From JAJDXW01 sp965243335 (lineage in GTDB: Bacteria > Pseudomonadota > Gammaproteobacteria > HK1), in NCBI GenBank assembly GCA_965243335.1, contig OZ251545.1:868001-932000 (forward strand): a stretch of DNA of 64,000 nucleotides, in the 5' to 3' direction. This document shows, piece by piece, positions 44,824-52,867 of the stretch; position 1 is the first letter of the stretch, and every line of letters starts with the position of its first letter. The position numbers and the translations under genes are program-made. A model generated the notes under the pieces. That model was not told the DNA's origin. It saw only the letters and a program-made list of their open reading frames with translations, and searched no databases.

Positions 44824-46371
44824 ATGACGATGAACACGTGGAGTCGCCGGAAGCTGCTCGGCTCGACCCTGCTCGCGGGGGCCGCCGGCCTCGCGAACAC
44901 GACCATGCCGTTCGTCCGGGCGATCGCGGGGGAGGGGGCGGCGGGCGGCGGCGACTGGTCCGCCGACTTCGCCGCGCGTCTTGCCTCCCAGCCGCTGCTG
45001 CTCGGCTGGAAGGGTCCCCGCGCCGACCGTCTCGCCGGCCCGGCGCGGGTCGAGGGGCGCCTGCCGGCGGAGCTCCGCGGCACGCTGTTCCGCAACGGCC
45101 CGGCCGTCCATGAGCGCTTCGGTCTCCGCTACCGCCACTGGTTCGACGGGGACGGCATGGTCCAGGCGTTCCGCTTCGACGGCGCGTCGGTCACCCATCG
45201 CGGGCGCGTGCCGCACACGCCGAAGCTCGCCCGGGAGCTGGCGGCGGGCCGCCGTCTCTATCCCGGGTTCGGAACCCCGGTCCCGCGCCCGGCCTCGATA
45301 CGCGGCCCCGACGACCTCAACACCGCCAACATCTCGGTCCTCGACCATCACGGCGAGCTGCTCGCCCTGTGGGAGGGCGGGTCGGCGAGCGTGCTCGACC
45401 GCGAGACCCTCGCCTGGCGGAGCTTCAAGTCCTGGGGCGAGGGCCTCGAAGGCGTACCGTTCACCGCCCACCCGAAGGTCGAGCCGGACGGGACCCTGTG
45501 GGCCTTCGGCGTCAGCCTGATCCCCGCCATGCGGCTCGTGCTCTACCAGATCGCCGGAGACGGATCGCTCGTGAAGGCCCAGGTGATCGACGCCGGGCCG
45601 CTCGGCATGGCGCACGACTTCGTGGTGACCGAGCGCCATCTCGTGATCGTCGTTCCCCCCGTCGTGTTCGAGCCGGAGGCGGTCGGCGGCGGCGTGCTCC
45701 TGGACGCCCTCGCGTGGCGGCCGGGGCTCGGCTCGCGGGTGCTCGTGGTCGCCAAGGACGACTTCGACGACCGCCGCTGGCATCAGCTTCCGGCGGGTTT
45801 CGGCTTCCACCACGGCAACGGGTGGGAGGACGCGAGCGGGGCCGTCCGCTTCGATCACTGCGTGGCGGACGACGCGACGCTGATGAGCGAGCGGTTCCGG
45901 TTCATCATGCGCGGCGAGCTGCGGCCCGCCGCGCCGGAGCGCTACACCCGCTTCACCCTGTACCCGGACGGGCGTTCGGAGGTCGAGGCCACGCCGGAGT
46001 GGGCGGAGTTCCCCCGCGTCGCGCCCGCGATGGTGGGGAGGCGCAACCGCTACGTCTACACCCTCGGGGAGTCGGGGGAGCCGGGGGCGGCGCTGCTTCG
46101 CCGGATCGAGAAGCGCGACCTCGAACGCGGGACCGTGGAGGCGTTCGACTACGGCCCCGGGATGATCCCCGAGGAGCACGTCTTCGTCCCGAGGCGCGAT
46201 GCGGCGGCGGAGGACGACGGGTGGCTGGTCGGCACGTTCCTCGACTACGCGCGGGGGGTGAGCGGGGTCGCGGTCTTCGACGCTCGCCGGGTCGGGGAGG
46301 GGCCGCTCGCCCGCGCCCGGCTCGACTACCCCCTGCCGCTCGGCTTCCACGGCCACTTCAGCCCGGCCTGA
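44824..46371 (+). CDS. Carotenoid oxygenase family protein (apocarotenoid cleavage type), Tat-exported
   Basis: 515 residues. N-terminal twin-arginine signal (SRRKLL at 7-12, then a hydrophobic segment). The seven-bladed propeller family has four Fe-binding histidines, visible in FTAHPKV (H216), GMAHDFVVT (H264), FHHGNGWED (H329/H330) and the C-terminal GFHGHFSP (H509). Early LRGTLFRNGPAVHERFG and HWFDGDGMVQAFRF fit the family. Expected to cleave a carotenoid, apocarotenoid or related alkene; no carotenoid biosynthesis genes are in the window. Preceding 230 bases are GC-rich and apparently gene-free. Confidence 0.9.
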   Translation: MTMNTWSRRKLLGSTLLAGAAGLANTTMPFVRAIAGEGAAGGGDWSADFAARLASQPLLLGWKGPRADRLAGPARVEGRLPAELRGTLFRNGPAVHERFGLRYRHWFDGDGMVQAFRFDGASVTHRGRVPHTPKLARELAAGRRLYPGFGTPVPRPASIRGPDDLNTANISVLDHHGELLALWEGGSASVLDRETLAWRSFKSWGEGLEGVPFTAHPKVEPDGTLWAFGVSLIPAMRLVLYQIAGDGSLVKAQVIDAGPLGMAHDFVVTERHLVIVVPPVVFEPEAVGGGVLLDALAWRPGLGSRVLVVAKDDFDDRRWHQLPAGFGFHHGNGWEDASGAVRFDHCVADDATLMSERFRFIMRGELRPAAPERYTRFTLYPDGRSEVEATPEWAEFPRVAPAMVGRRNRYVYTLGESGEPGAALLRRIEKRDLERGTVEAFDYGPGMIPEEHVFVPRRDAAAEDDGWLVGTFLDYARGVSGVAVFDARRVGEGPLARARLDYPLPLGFHGHFSPA

Positions 46372-46510
46372 GCCTTCTTCCGGTCGGGACCGGATCGGCT
46401 ACAATCGGGCGAAGCGATGGACCAGCGAGGCCCGGCCTCGCCCTCGCGGCCATCGGCAAGGGAAGCGGATCGGGAAACGGTTCGGACGGCATCGCCGCAG
46501 GTGAGGCGTC

Positions 46511-47644
46511 ATGGAGCAACGGACGACCGGGATCGGCGCGAAGAACGAGTGGCTGCCGCCGGGCGGCGCCGCGCGATTCGGAGCCATGCACGGCTTCAGG
46601 GAGCCGGACGACCTGAAGCTCGCCACCGGCGCCGACCCCCTCCTCCTGGAGCTGATTGCAACCCCCGCGTTCCGGCGCTTGAAGAACGTTCGTTTCCTCG
46701 GAGCGATCGATTACCGCCTCGTTCCCCGGCCGAACGGAAAGCCGGGGGCGACCAGATACACCCGCTACGAACACAGCATCGGCGTGATGCAACTGGCGAA
46801 GCTGTATTGCGACGTTCGGGATCTGCGCCCCGAGGACCGCCGATTGGCCTGCACAGCCGCCCTGCTGCATGATCTCGGACATCCTCCGTTCTCCCATTCC
46901 ATGGAATCCGTCTTCAAGGAAGAGCTCGGCATCGATCACCACGCGGCCACCACGGACATGATCCATGGCCGGGTCTCCACCGGAAGAGACGTCTTCGAGG
47001 CGCTCCGCCGCCACGGCATGGATATCGAGATGCTGACCTCGGTCATCTCCGGCGAGGCCCTGGAGTTCGAAGGCTTCTTTCACGGTCCGATCAATTTCGA
47101 CACCATCGAAGGGATCCTTCGATCCTGTATGTACGTCCAGCAATCGTCAACGGTTCCGGATCGGTATGCCGTGACGAAGGCAGCCGTGGAACGGGCGACC
47201 GACGATGACCGGCGCGCGGTGGATCGATTCTGGAAATGCAAGGGTTGGGTCTACGAGAACGTCATCAATTCAAGAGAAGGAGTCCTTTCCGACTTCGCCT
47301 GCAAGACATTCCTGCGGCGGAATCTCGGCCGCGTCGACCGCGGCAGCTATTTCGGAACCGAGGCGGACCTCTTCCGGAAGCTGCCGGGCTTGAGGGAGCT
47401 TCTCATGGGTCCTGCGTTCAATGAGGACTTTGTGCGGCTCATCGACGAACCCGTACATTACAGGAGCCGCCATTACCATGTAAATCAAGACGGCGACTTC
47501 TTCGCCCGGCAGGACGACGTCCGCTACCAGCATCGCCGGAGCGACCGCGTCCTGGCCCTTGTGAACGGCTCCGGACCAATGGAAGTCGAGAGGATGAATC
47601 AATGGCAGGGAGGTCTCTTGGATGAAGCCGACGCCCGCGTATAG
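46511..47644 (+). CDS. HD-domain phosphohydrolase (SAMHD1/dGTPase-like)
   Basis: 377 residues. Metal-binding HD pattern: H88 (RYEHSIGVMQLA), H120-D121 (ALLHDLGHPPFSHSME), a second His pair at 143-144 and D197 (INFDTIEGIL). The context FRRLKNVRFLG before the first His resembles dNTP triphosphohydrolases. A possible -10 TACAAT lies at 46400-46405. It overlaps the following nucleotidyltransferase gene by 23 bases, so they form a pair. Less GC-rich than the core genes. Substrate unknown. Confidence 0.85.
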   Translation: MEQRTTGIGAKNEWLPPGGAARFGAMHGFREPDDLKLATGADPLLLELIATPAFRRLKNVRFLGAIDYRLVPRPNGKPGATRYTRYEHSIGVMQLAKLYCDVRDLRPEDRRLACTAALLHDLGHPPFSHSMESVFKEELGIDHHAATTDMIHGRVSTGRDVFEALRRHGMDIEMLTSVISGEALEFEGFFHGPINFDTIEGILRSCMYVQQSSTVPDRYAVTKAAVERATDDDRRAVDRFWKCKGWVYENVINSREGVLSDFACKTFLRRNLGRVDRGSYFGTEADLFRKLPGLRELLMGPAFNEDFVRLIDEPVHYRSRHYHVNQDGDFFARQDDVRYQHRRSDRVLALVNGSGPMEVERMNQWQGGLLDEADARV

Positions 47645-48551
47645 CCGCTGCTCGGAATATTCCCAATCCACGCTGGATGAGCTCCGGGCCCGTCTCGCGA
47701 AGCTGCCGCTCGGGGACCGGGTCGTTCTGGTCTGCGGCTCCTACGCCCGGCGCGACGCGTCGGAGAGCTCGGATATCGACTTCTTCATACTGTCGAGCGA
47801 TACGAACGGGAGCTCCTCGCCGCTCGACGAGGTGAGGGGTGTCATCAAGGAGGCGGTACCGAATGAACCGTCGGAGAACGGCGCCTTCGGCGGCGGCGTG
47901 AATCGAGGGACATTGCTCGGAAATATCGGCGGCGATGACGACACGAACCAGAACATGACCCGCCGCATATTGTTTCTTCTCGAAGGCGAGTGGTTGTACA
48001 ATCCGGAGGGATTGCGGGACTTCCGCCGCGAAATCCTCGAACGCTACATTCGCGAAGACATGTCGGATCATCAGTTGGCGTTGTTCCTGCTGAATGACGT
48101 CATCAGGTACTATCGAACCGTCGCGGTAGACTACGAATTCAAGATCGCGAAAGGAAAGGCATGGGGAATTCGCAACGTCAAGCTCGTCTTCTCCAGGAAG
48201 CTCCTGTACGCGAGCGGCCTGTTCAGCGTCGCCATGACGGCAGGCCGCACCCGGGAGGACAAGATCAGGATACTCGAGGACTTGTTCGAGCTTCCGGTCG
48301 TGGAACGGATGATCGCGATATGCGGGCGTTCGAGAATGGAGGCGGTTCTGGATGGTTACAATCTCTTCCTCGAGAAGCTGGAGGATCCCGATACCAGAGA
48401 GCGTCTGATCAATCTGGGAACGTCGGAACGGAGCTATCCCCTTTTTCGTGACCTCAAGCACGAGGGACATCTCTTCACACGCGAGCTGTTGAAGCTGTTC
48501 GAGAACACCTTCGATTCGACCCATCCCATTCACTGGGCGGTAAGGTTCTGA
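47622..48551 (+). CDS. Nucleotidyltransferase-domain protein paired with the HD hydrolase
   Basis: 309 residues. Polymerase-beta-type nucleotidyltransferase signature G39-S40 with D51 and D53 (CGSYARRDASESSDIDFFI). A helical C-terminal region with LNDVIRYYRTVAVDYEFK and RNVKLVFSRKLLYASGLF is conserved among homologues I recall, but has no known role. Not a close match to CD-NTases of CBASS. Overlap with the HD gene suggests coordinated making and breaking of a nucleotide or modification; that is inference. Confidence 0.8.
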   Translation: MKPTPAYSRCSEYSQSTLDELRARLAKLPLGDRVVLVCGSYARRDASESSDIDFFILSSDTNGSSSPLDEVRGVIKEAVPNEPSENGAFGGGVNRGTLLGNIGGDDDTNQNMTRRILFLLEGEWLYNPEGLRDFRREILERYIREDMSDHQLALFLLNDVIRYYRTVAVDYEFKIAKGKAWGIRNVKLVFSRKLLYASGLFSVAMTAGRTREDKIRILEDLFELPVVERMIAICGRSRMEAVLDGYNLFLEKLEDPDTRERLINLGTSERSYPLFRDLKHEGHLFTRELLKLFENTFDSTHPIHWAVRF

Positions 48552-48866
48552 ACCTCCCGGTGGGAGGGGTCGAAACCGAATGCGCGCATCCGTGGTCGGA
48601 TTGTGGCGGCGCCGGAGGAGCCGGCCGGCGCCGAGGTGATTCTGGGTCGAGGCGGCTGACGCCGGAGCCGCGGTTGCCGGGGGACGGTCCCGAATGCTCC
48701 AATGTATCCGGGATGGACATCCGGGCCGGGGCATCGCCATCGTTGCCGCGCAGCTCCGGGGCAGGCGTCATGGGGATGTGCGAGCCGGAACGGTCCATCC
48801 TGGTGATGCGGGCCGGAGAGGAGGTCCACCGCAACGAGCGCGGGGGCGAGAGAGGGAGAGCGGCGC
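48552..48866. other. Gene-free stretch with first copy of a 145-bp duplicated sequence
   Basis: Between the nucleotidyltransferase gene and the hsdM fragment. Positions 48674-48818 match 51889-52029 (see repeat entries). No promoter could be fixed. Confidence 0.6.
48674..48818 (+). repeat. Direct repeat copy A (about 145 bp)
   Basis: Shares with copy B, in the same order and spacing: TTGCCG/TCGCCG start, GACGG-CCCG, a TGCT-CAATG segment, CATCGTTGCCGCGC, GGCAGGCGTCATGGG, GCGGAACGGT or CGGAACGGT, and a GGCCGGAG end. It precedes the hsdM fragment. Confidence 0.65.
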
Positions 48867-49262
48867 ATGGCGCGGGGAAGAGACAGGACGGCGGCGGCGG
48901 CGGGGCGACGACCGGCTACGAGGCGGAGCTCTGGGCGATGGCCGATGCGCTCCGCGGCTCGATGGACGCCGCCGAGTACAAGCACGTCGTGCTCGGGCTC
49001 ATCTTCCTCAAGTACATCTCCGACGCCTTCGAGGAGCGCCACGCCGCGCTGCTCGCCGAATGGGGCGAGGAAGCCGCCGAGGACCGTGACGAGTACACCG
49101 CCGAGAACATCTTCTGGGCCCCGCCGGAGGCGCGCTGGGCGGGCCTGAAAGCGAAGGCGAGGCAGGCGACGATCGGCTGGCTCGTGGATGACGCGATGGC
49201 CGCGATCGAGCGCGACAACCCCGCGCTTCGGGACGTGCTGCCCCGGGACTACGCCCTCCACG
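48867..49262 (+). pseudogene. hsdM N-terminal fragment (type I DNA methyltransferase)
   Basis: Starts at ATG 48867. Restoring one G in a GGGG run near 48876 gives MARGKRQD, a poly-Gly stretch, then GYEAELWAMADALRGSMDA, which is the typical HsdM N-terminal domain, continuing AEYKHVVLGLIFLKYISDAFEERH and DDAMAAIERDNPALRDVLPRDYA. Homology stops there, before the SAM-binding and NPPF motifs, and the frame runs into unrelated sequence to a stop at 49474. So the methylase is deleted after about 130 residues. The frame without the extra G is open from much further upstream. Confidence 0.8.
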
Positions 49263-49470
49263 ACCTCCTCCACGGAGCGATGACCGTGCGTACCAGCTTC
49301 ATGCGCAAAGGAAGCTCCGCTCTTTGCCGCCGCCGACCATCCGTCGGGCGACCGGGTGGCCGGCCGGGCGCGTTGCGAATGGCGGAAGCCGTGAACGAAG
49401 CGGCGGGTCGGCGCGCCGCCGGGGCCGCCGGATACACCGTCGAGGCCGGCGCCTGCCACGGAGACAGGCA

Positions 49471-51261
49471 ATGACCCACAGCACCGAGGACATCCTCCGT
49501 CAGCTCCAGGTAGGCGAGGACAGCGGATGGGAGTTCAAGCAGGTCGAGTTCACCGGAAACCGTCCGGTCCGCCCGAGCCGGGACGCCTGGGCGGACGAGA
49601 TCGCGGCGTTCGCCAACGCGCGCGGCGGCGTGCTGCTCTGCGGCGTCACCGACGACGGAGAGGCGCAGGGTATGTCCCGGGAGCAGATCGTCGCGCTGGA
49701 TGCCCTGCTGGTCGAAGTCAGCGCCGATTCCATCAAGCCGTCCGTCCGCGTCCACACTTGGCACAGGATGCTCCCGGAGGGCGAACGGGTGCTGCTGCTC
49801 GAAGTCCCGGCAAGCGATTCGCAGCATGACAGCCCCGGCGGAAGCTATGTCCGGGTGGGCGCCTCGAAACGCAGGATGACGAACGACGAGCGGCTGCGTC
49901 TGGCGCAGCGGCGAGGGCAGGCGCGCTTTCGCTGTTTCGACGAGCAGACCGTTCCGAATACGGGCTTCAGAACGCTGGACGAGCCGCTCTGGCGCCCGCT
50001 CCTGAGCGCCGAGGGCGCGGCGAATCCCGAGCCGGCGCTCGCCAAGCTGGCGCTGCTGGCGTCGGACGAAGCAGGGGCGACGCGCGCGACCGTGGCCGGC
50101 GTGTTGCTATGCACCCGGAACCCCGAGGAGTGGCTGCCCAACGCCGGCGTCACGGCGACGCATTACCAGGGGAGGGACCGCGCCTCCGGCCAGATCGACG
50201 CGCAAGAGATCGTCGGCCCGCTGAACCGCCAGATCGCCGACGCGATGGTCTTCGTGGCCCGGAACATGCAGGTCGCGGCGCGCAAGGAGCCGGCCCGCGT
50301 GGACCTGCCGCAATACAGCGAGCGCGCGCTGTTCGAGGCGCTGGTCAACGCGGTGGCGCATCGCGACTATTCGATGCGCGGCAGCCGGATCCGCCTGTCG
50401 ATGTTCGAAGACCGCCTGGAGATCCAGTCGCCCGGCTCGTTGCCGAACAACCTGACGGTGGACAGCATGGCCACGCGGCAGGCCACCCGCAACCAGACGT
50501 TGACCTCCATGCTCGGGCGGATGCCGGTGGGAGGGGTCCGGGGCTCCGAGGAGAGGCGCTATTTCATGGAACGGCGCGGGGACGGCGTTCCGATCATCGT
50601 GCGGGAAACCCGGGGGCTTTGCGGGAGGCCGCCCGAGTTCCGGGTGATCGACGAAGCGGAGGTCCGCCTCGTCATTCCCGCCGCGCCGCAGGAGCACAGT
50701 CCCGCCCGCGCCGTCGTCAGCGTGCGAAGCGCCGACGCCGGGGAGCCGCTGGCCGGCGTCGACGTCCTGGCGCTGTTTCCCAACCACACCTGGAAACGCG
50801 CCGCCACCGACGAACACGGAGAAGCGGCCCTGGACCTGCACTCCGGCCATCTGCCGATGACGGTGTTCGCCGCCGTCACGGGCTTCTCCGCCCGGGTCCG
50901 GCATGACTGGATACCCGCGGAGGGTCGTCTCTCCCTCGCACTGGACGCCTTGCCCGGCGGCGGCGCAGTCCTCTTCCCCGAGGCGCCCGGCGCGCTTCCG
51001 GGGCTCGCCGGCAGGCTGGACCCCGTCCGCGACAGCCATGACCGCACCTGGCTGTACGCCTCCAACGTCACCATCAACCAGGGCCAGACTCAGCCCGTCC
51101 ACTTCATTCCCGGCGAAGACCTGCGGCTCACGGACGCCGATGGAAGGGAAGTGTGGGCGCGAATCATCGAAGTCACCGGCCGGTCGGCGCTGGTGGAGTA
51201 TCGCCCGGCGGCGGGGGAAGCAGGGCGGACTCGGAGATCAAGCGCCCGTAGGCGCCGGTGA
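49471..51261 (+). CDS. Schlafen-type AlbA_2 / ATP-binding protein with C-terminal Ig-like domain
   Basis: 596 residues from ATG 49471, which overlaps the hsdM remnant stop and has GGAGACAGG upstream. The N-terminal AlbA_2 (Schlafen core) domain has DSGWEFKQVEF and DEIAAFANARGGVLLCGVTDDG. The central GHKL-like ATPase region has ALFEALVNAVAHRDYSMRGSRIRLSMFEDRLEIQSPGSLP (about 285-325). A C-terminal carboxypeptidase-regulatory or Ig-like repeat has PARAVVSVRSADAGEPLAGVDVLALF. Such proteins often lie between hsdM and hsdS or hsdR in type I loci. Function uncertain. Confidence 0.82.
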   Translation: MTHSTEDILRQLQVGEDSGWEFKQVEFTGNRPVRPSRDAWADEIAAFANARGGVLLCGVTDDGEAQGMSREQIVALDALLVEVSADSIKPSVRVHTWHRMLPEGERVLLLEVPASDSQHDSPGGSYVRVGASKRRMTNDERLRLAQRRGQARFRCFDEQTVPNTGFRTLDEPLWRPLLSAEGAANPEPALAKLALLASDEAGATRATVAGVLLCTRNPEEWLPNAGVTATHYQGRDRASGQIDAQEIVGPLNRQIADAMVFVARNMQVAARKEPARVDLPQYSERALFEALVNAVAHRDYSMRGSRIRLSMFEDRLEIQSPGSLPNNLTVDSMATRQATRNQTLTSMLGRMPVGGVRGSEERRYFMERRGDGVPIIVRETRGLCGRPPEFRVIDEAEVRLVIPAAPQEHSPARAVVSVRSADAGEPLAGVDVLALFPNHTWKRAATDEHGEAALDLHSGHLPMTVFAAVTGFSARVRHDWIPAEGRLSLALDALPGGGAVLFPEAPGALPGLAGRLDPVRDSHDRTWLYASNVTINQGQTQPVHFIPGEDLRLTDADGREVWARIIEVTGRSALVEYRPAAGEAGRTRRSSARRRR

Positions 51262-51295
51262 GCGGTGACCGCTGGCGCGGTCGCTCTACTTCGCG

Positions 51296-51529
51296 ATGAT
51301 CACGTCCGCGATTACCTCGAAGGGACAGACGACCCTGCCCAAGCCGGTTCGGGAGGCGCTGCGGGTGGGGGCCGGGGACCGTGTGCGCTACGTCATTCTC
51401 GACAACGCGGTCCGGGTTCTGCCCGTGCGGCCTGTCGGGCGGTTGTTCGGCGCACTGAAGCATGACGGCCCGCTGGTGACGCTGGAGGACATGGAGCGCG
51501 CCGTCGCGGAGGGAGCGTGCGAGGCATGA
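51296..51529 (+). CDS. AbrB/MazE-family antitoxin (VapB-like)
   Basis: 77 residues. SpoVT/AbrB DNA-binding fold: SAITSKGQTTLPKPVREALRVGAGDRVRYVI. The C-terminal part (GPLVTLEDMERAVAEGA) is the toxin-binding type tail. Its stop overlaps the ATG at 51526 by 4 bases, exactly where a VapC PIN toxin should start, but the toxin is destroyed. Therefore an orphan antitoxin or a stand-alone regulator. Confidence 0.85.
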   Translation: MITSAITSKGQTTLPKPVREALRVGAGDRVRYVILDNAVRVLPVRPVGRLFGALKHDGPLVTLEDMERAVAEGACEA

Positions 51530-51651
51530 TCGCGTTCGGCGCCAACCATCTGCGTCCGCTGCCCGGTGGACGACGATGCGGACCAGGCGCGGGCGGCCTT
51601 CCGCGAGGGACCTGGGCCAGTATCATGAAGCAGGCCGCGCTCAAGGAGTGA
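51526..51651 (+). pseudogene. Chimeric toxin remnant: VapC 5' end joined to HicA 3' end
   Basis: A 41-codon frame. Its start overlaps the AbrB gene; the second frame of 51574-51611 reads VDDDADQARAAFREG, a normal VapC N-terminal region, so a base change has shifted it. The tail GTWASIMKQAALKE matches the C-terminal end of HicA toxins (GT..SI.KQA.L) and leads to hicB nine bases later. It looks like a deletion that fused two toxin genes and removed the catalytic parts of both. Confidence 0.55.
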
Positions 51652-51659
51652 ACGAAGAG

Positions 51660-51899
51660 ATGCAGTACACCATCGTCATCGAGGAATCACCGAGGAACCA
51701 TGCCGCCTACGTGCCCGACCTGCCCGGCTGCGTCGCGACCGGAGCCACCCGGGAGGAGGTGGTCAGCGAGATCCGGCAGGCGATCCGGTTTCACATCAAG
51801 AGCCTGCGCGAACACGGCGAGCCGGCGCCGGAACCGCACTGTACGGCCGCCGTTGTCGAGGTGGCCGCCTCTGCGGACGCAGGCGCCGTCGCCGGGTGA
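51660..51899 (+). CDS. hicB: HicB-family antitoxin
   Basis: 79 residues from ATG 51660 with AAGGAG upstream at 51641-51646. HicB core: MQYTIVIEESPRNHAAYVPDLPGCVATGATREEVVSEIRQAIRFHIKSLREHGEPAPEP. The usual C-terminal DNA-binding helix is short or missing. No intact hicA is present; only a C-terminal scrap precedes it. Confidence 0.85.
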   Translation: MQYTIVIEESPRNHAAYVPDLPGCVATGATREEVVSEIRQAIRFHIKSLREHGEPAPEPHCTAAVVEVAASADAGAVAG

Positions 51900-52029
51900 C
51901 GGCCCCGGGTGCTTCAATGCGCTCGGGAGGGACGTGCACACCATCCCCATCGTTGCCGCGCGGCGCCGCCGGCAGGCGTCATGGGAAGACGTGGGGCGGA
52001 ACGGTTCGCCCTCGTGGTGCAGGCCGGAG
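51889..52029 (+). repeat. Direct repeat copy B (about 140 bp)
   Basis: Second copy of the sequence at 48674-48818, starting in the last codons of hicB and ending about 50 bases before the MNT-HEPN gene. The two copies bracket the hsdM fragment, AlbA_2 and antitoxin genes. Confidence 0.65.
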
Positions 52030-52081
52030 GGGGCTGGCGCGCTGGCCGACGTGATCGGGGCGGGGGATGAGGCCGCGGAAG

Positions 52082-52867
52082 ATGGCTGAAACGTCCAGGC
52101 GGCTGCATCTGAAGCCGAGGCACCGGGCGGCGATCGAGGCGTTGCTGAAGACTCACCTGCCCGGCGTCGAGGTTTGGGCCTACGGGAGCCGCGTGAACGG
52201 GCGGAGCCACGATGGCAGCGATCTCGACCTGGTGCTGCGCGACCCGGAGCTCGCCAGGATCGGCGCCTCGCGGCTGACGGGCTTGACCGAGGCGCTGCGG
52301 GACTCCACGATCCCGTTCCTGGTGGAGGCGCGCGATTGGGCCAGCCTGCCGGAGCGGTTCCACCGGGAGATCGAGCGGCGCCACGTGGTGCTCGCTGTCG
52401 GATCGGACCGGAGACGGGGGATTAACTGCGAAGGATCGGCGGCGCCCGCGACGATCGACTACGACAGGTTCCGCCGGTCGCTCAAGGACCTCGAAGAACA
52501 GTACGTGAACTACCGGAACCCGTCTGTCCCCCGCTCGGCGCTCGACCAGGAAGGGATCGCCGAATCAGTCATCCAGCGCTTCGAGACCTGCTACGACTGC
52601 CTGTGGAAGGTGCTGAAGCGCTACTTGATCGAGGTCCTCGGCGTCGCGGCCCCGCCCAACAGCCCGAAGCCGATCTTCAGGCTTGCCCATCAGAACCACC
52701 TCTTCCGCGCGCCGGTGGAGCAATGGCTCCTGTACGCCGACAAGCGCAACGACACCGCCCACGACTACGACTGCGAGAAGGCCAAGGCCAGCCTCGAGGT
52801 CGTGGCCGGCTTCATCGGCGACGCCATCGGCCTCTACCAGGCCATGAGCGGCGAGACGTGGGCATGA
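52082..52867 (+). CDS. MNT nucleotidyltransferase fused to HEPN / HI0074-like domain
   Basis: 261 residues from ATG 52082 (an upstream GTG at 52067 is possible). Residues 1-108 are a minimal nucleotidyltransferase with G35-S36 and D47/D49 (AYGSRVNGRSHDGSDLDL). Residues about 125-261 are the HI0074-type four-helix domain with EGIAESVIQRFETCYDCLWKVLKRYL and the HEPN motif R222-N-D-T-A-H227. These two are normally separate genes, the MNT antitoxin and HEPN toxin of type VII systems; here they are one polypeptide joined by a short linker (about 108-124). Stop overlaps the next ATG by 4 bases. Confidence 0.85.
   Translation: MAETSRRLHLKPRHRAAIEALLKTHLPGVEVWAYGSRVNGRSHDGSDLDLVLRDPELARIGASRLTGLTEALRDSTIPFLVEARDWASLPERFHREIERRHVVLAVGSDRRRGINCEGSAAPATIDYDRFRRSLKDLEEQYVNYRNPSVPRSALDQEGIAESVIQRFETCYDCLWKVLKRYLIEVLGVAAPPNSPKPIFRLAHQNHLFRAPVEQWLLYADKRNDTAHDYDCEKAKASLEVVAGFIGDAIGLYQAMSGETWA

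Noticed and set aside
47622..48551. CD-NTase of a CBASS system
   Set aside because: The GS...DxD core is present but the rest does not resemble CD-NTases, and no CBASS effector or accessory gene is adjacent.
50109..50906. 265-codon + strand frame inside the AlbA_2 gene
   Set aside because: Arg/Ala/Pro-rich out-of-frame translation without domains; the AlbA_2 frame is well supported across the region.
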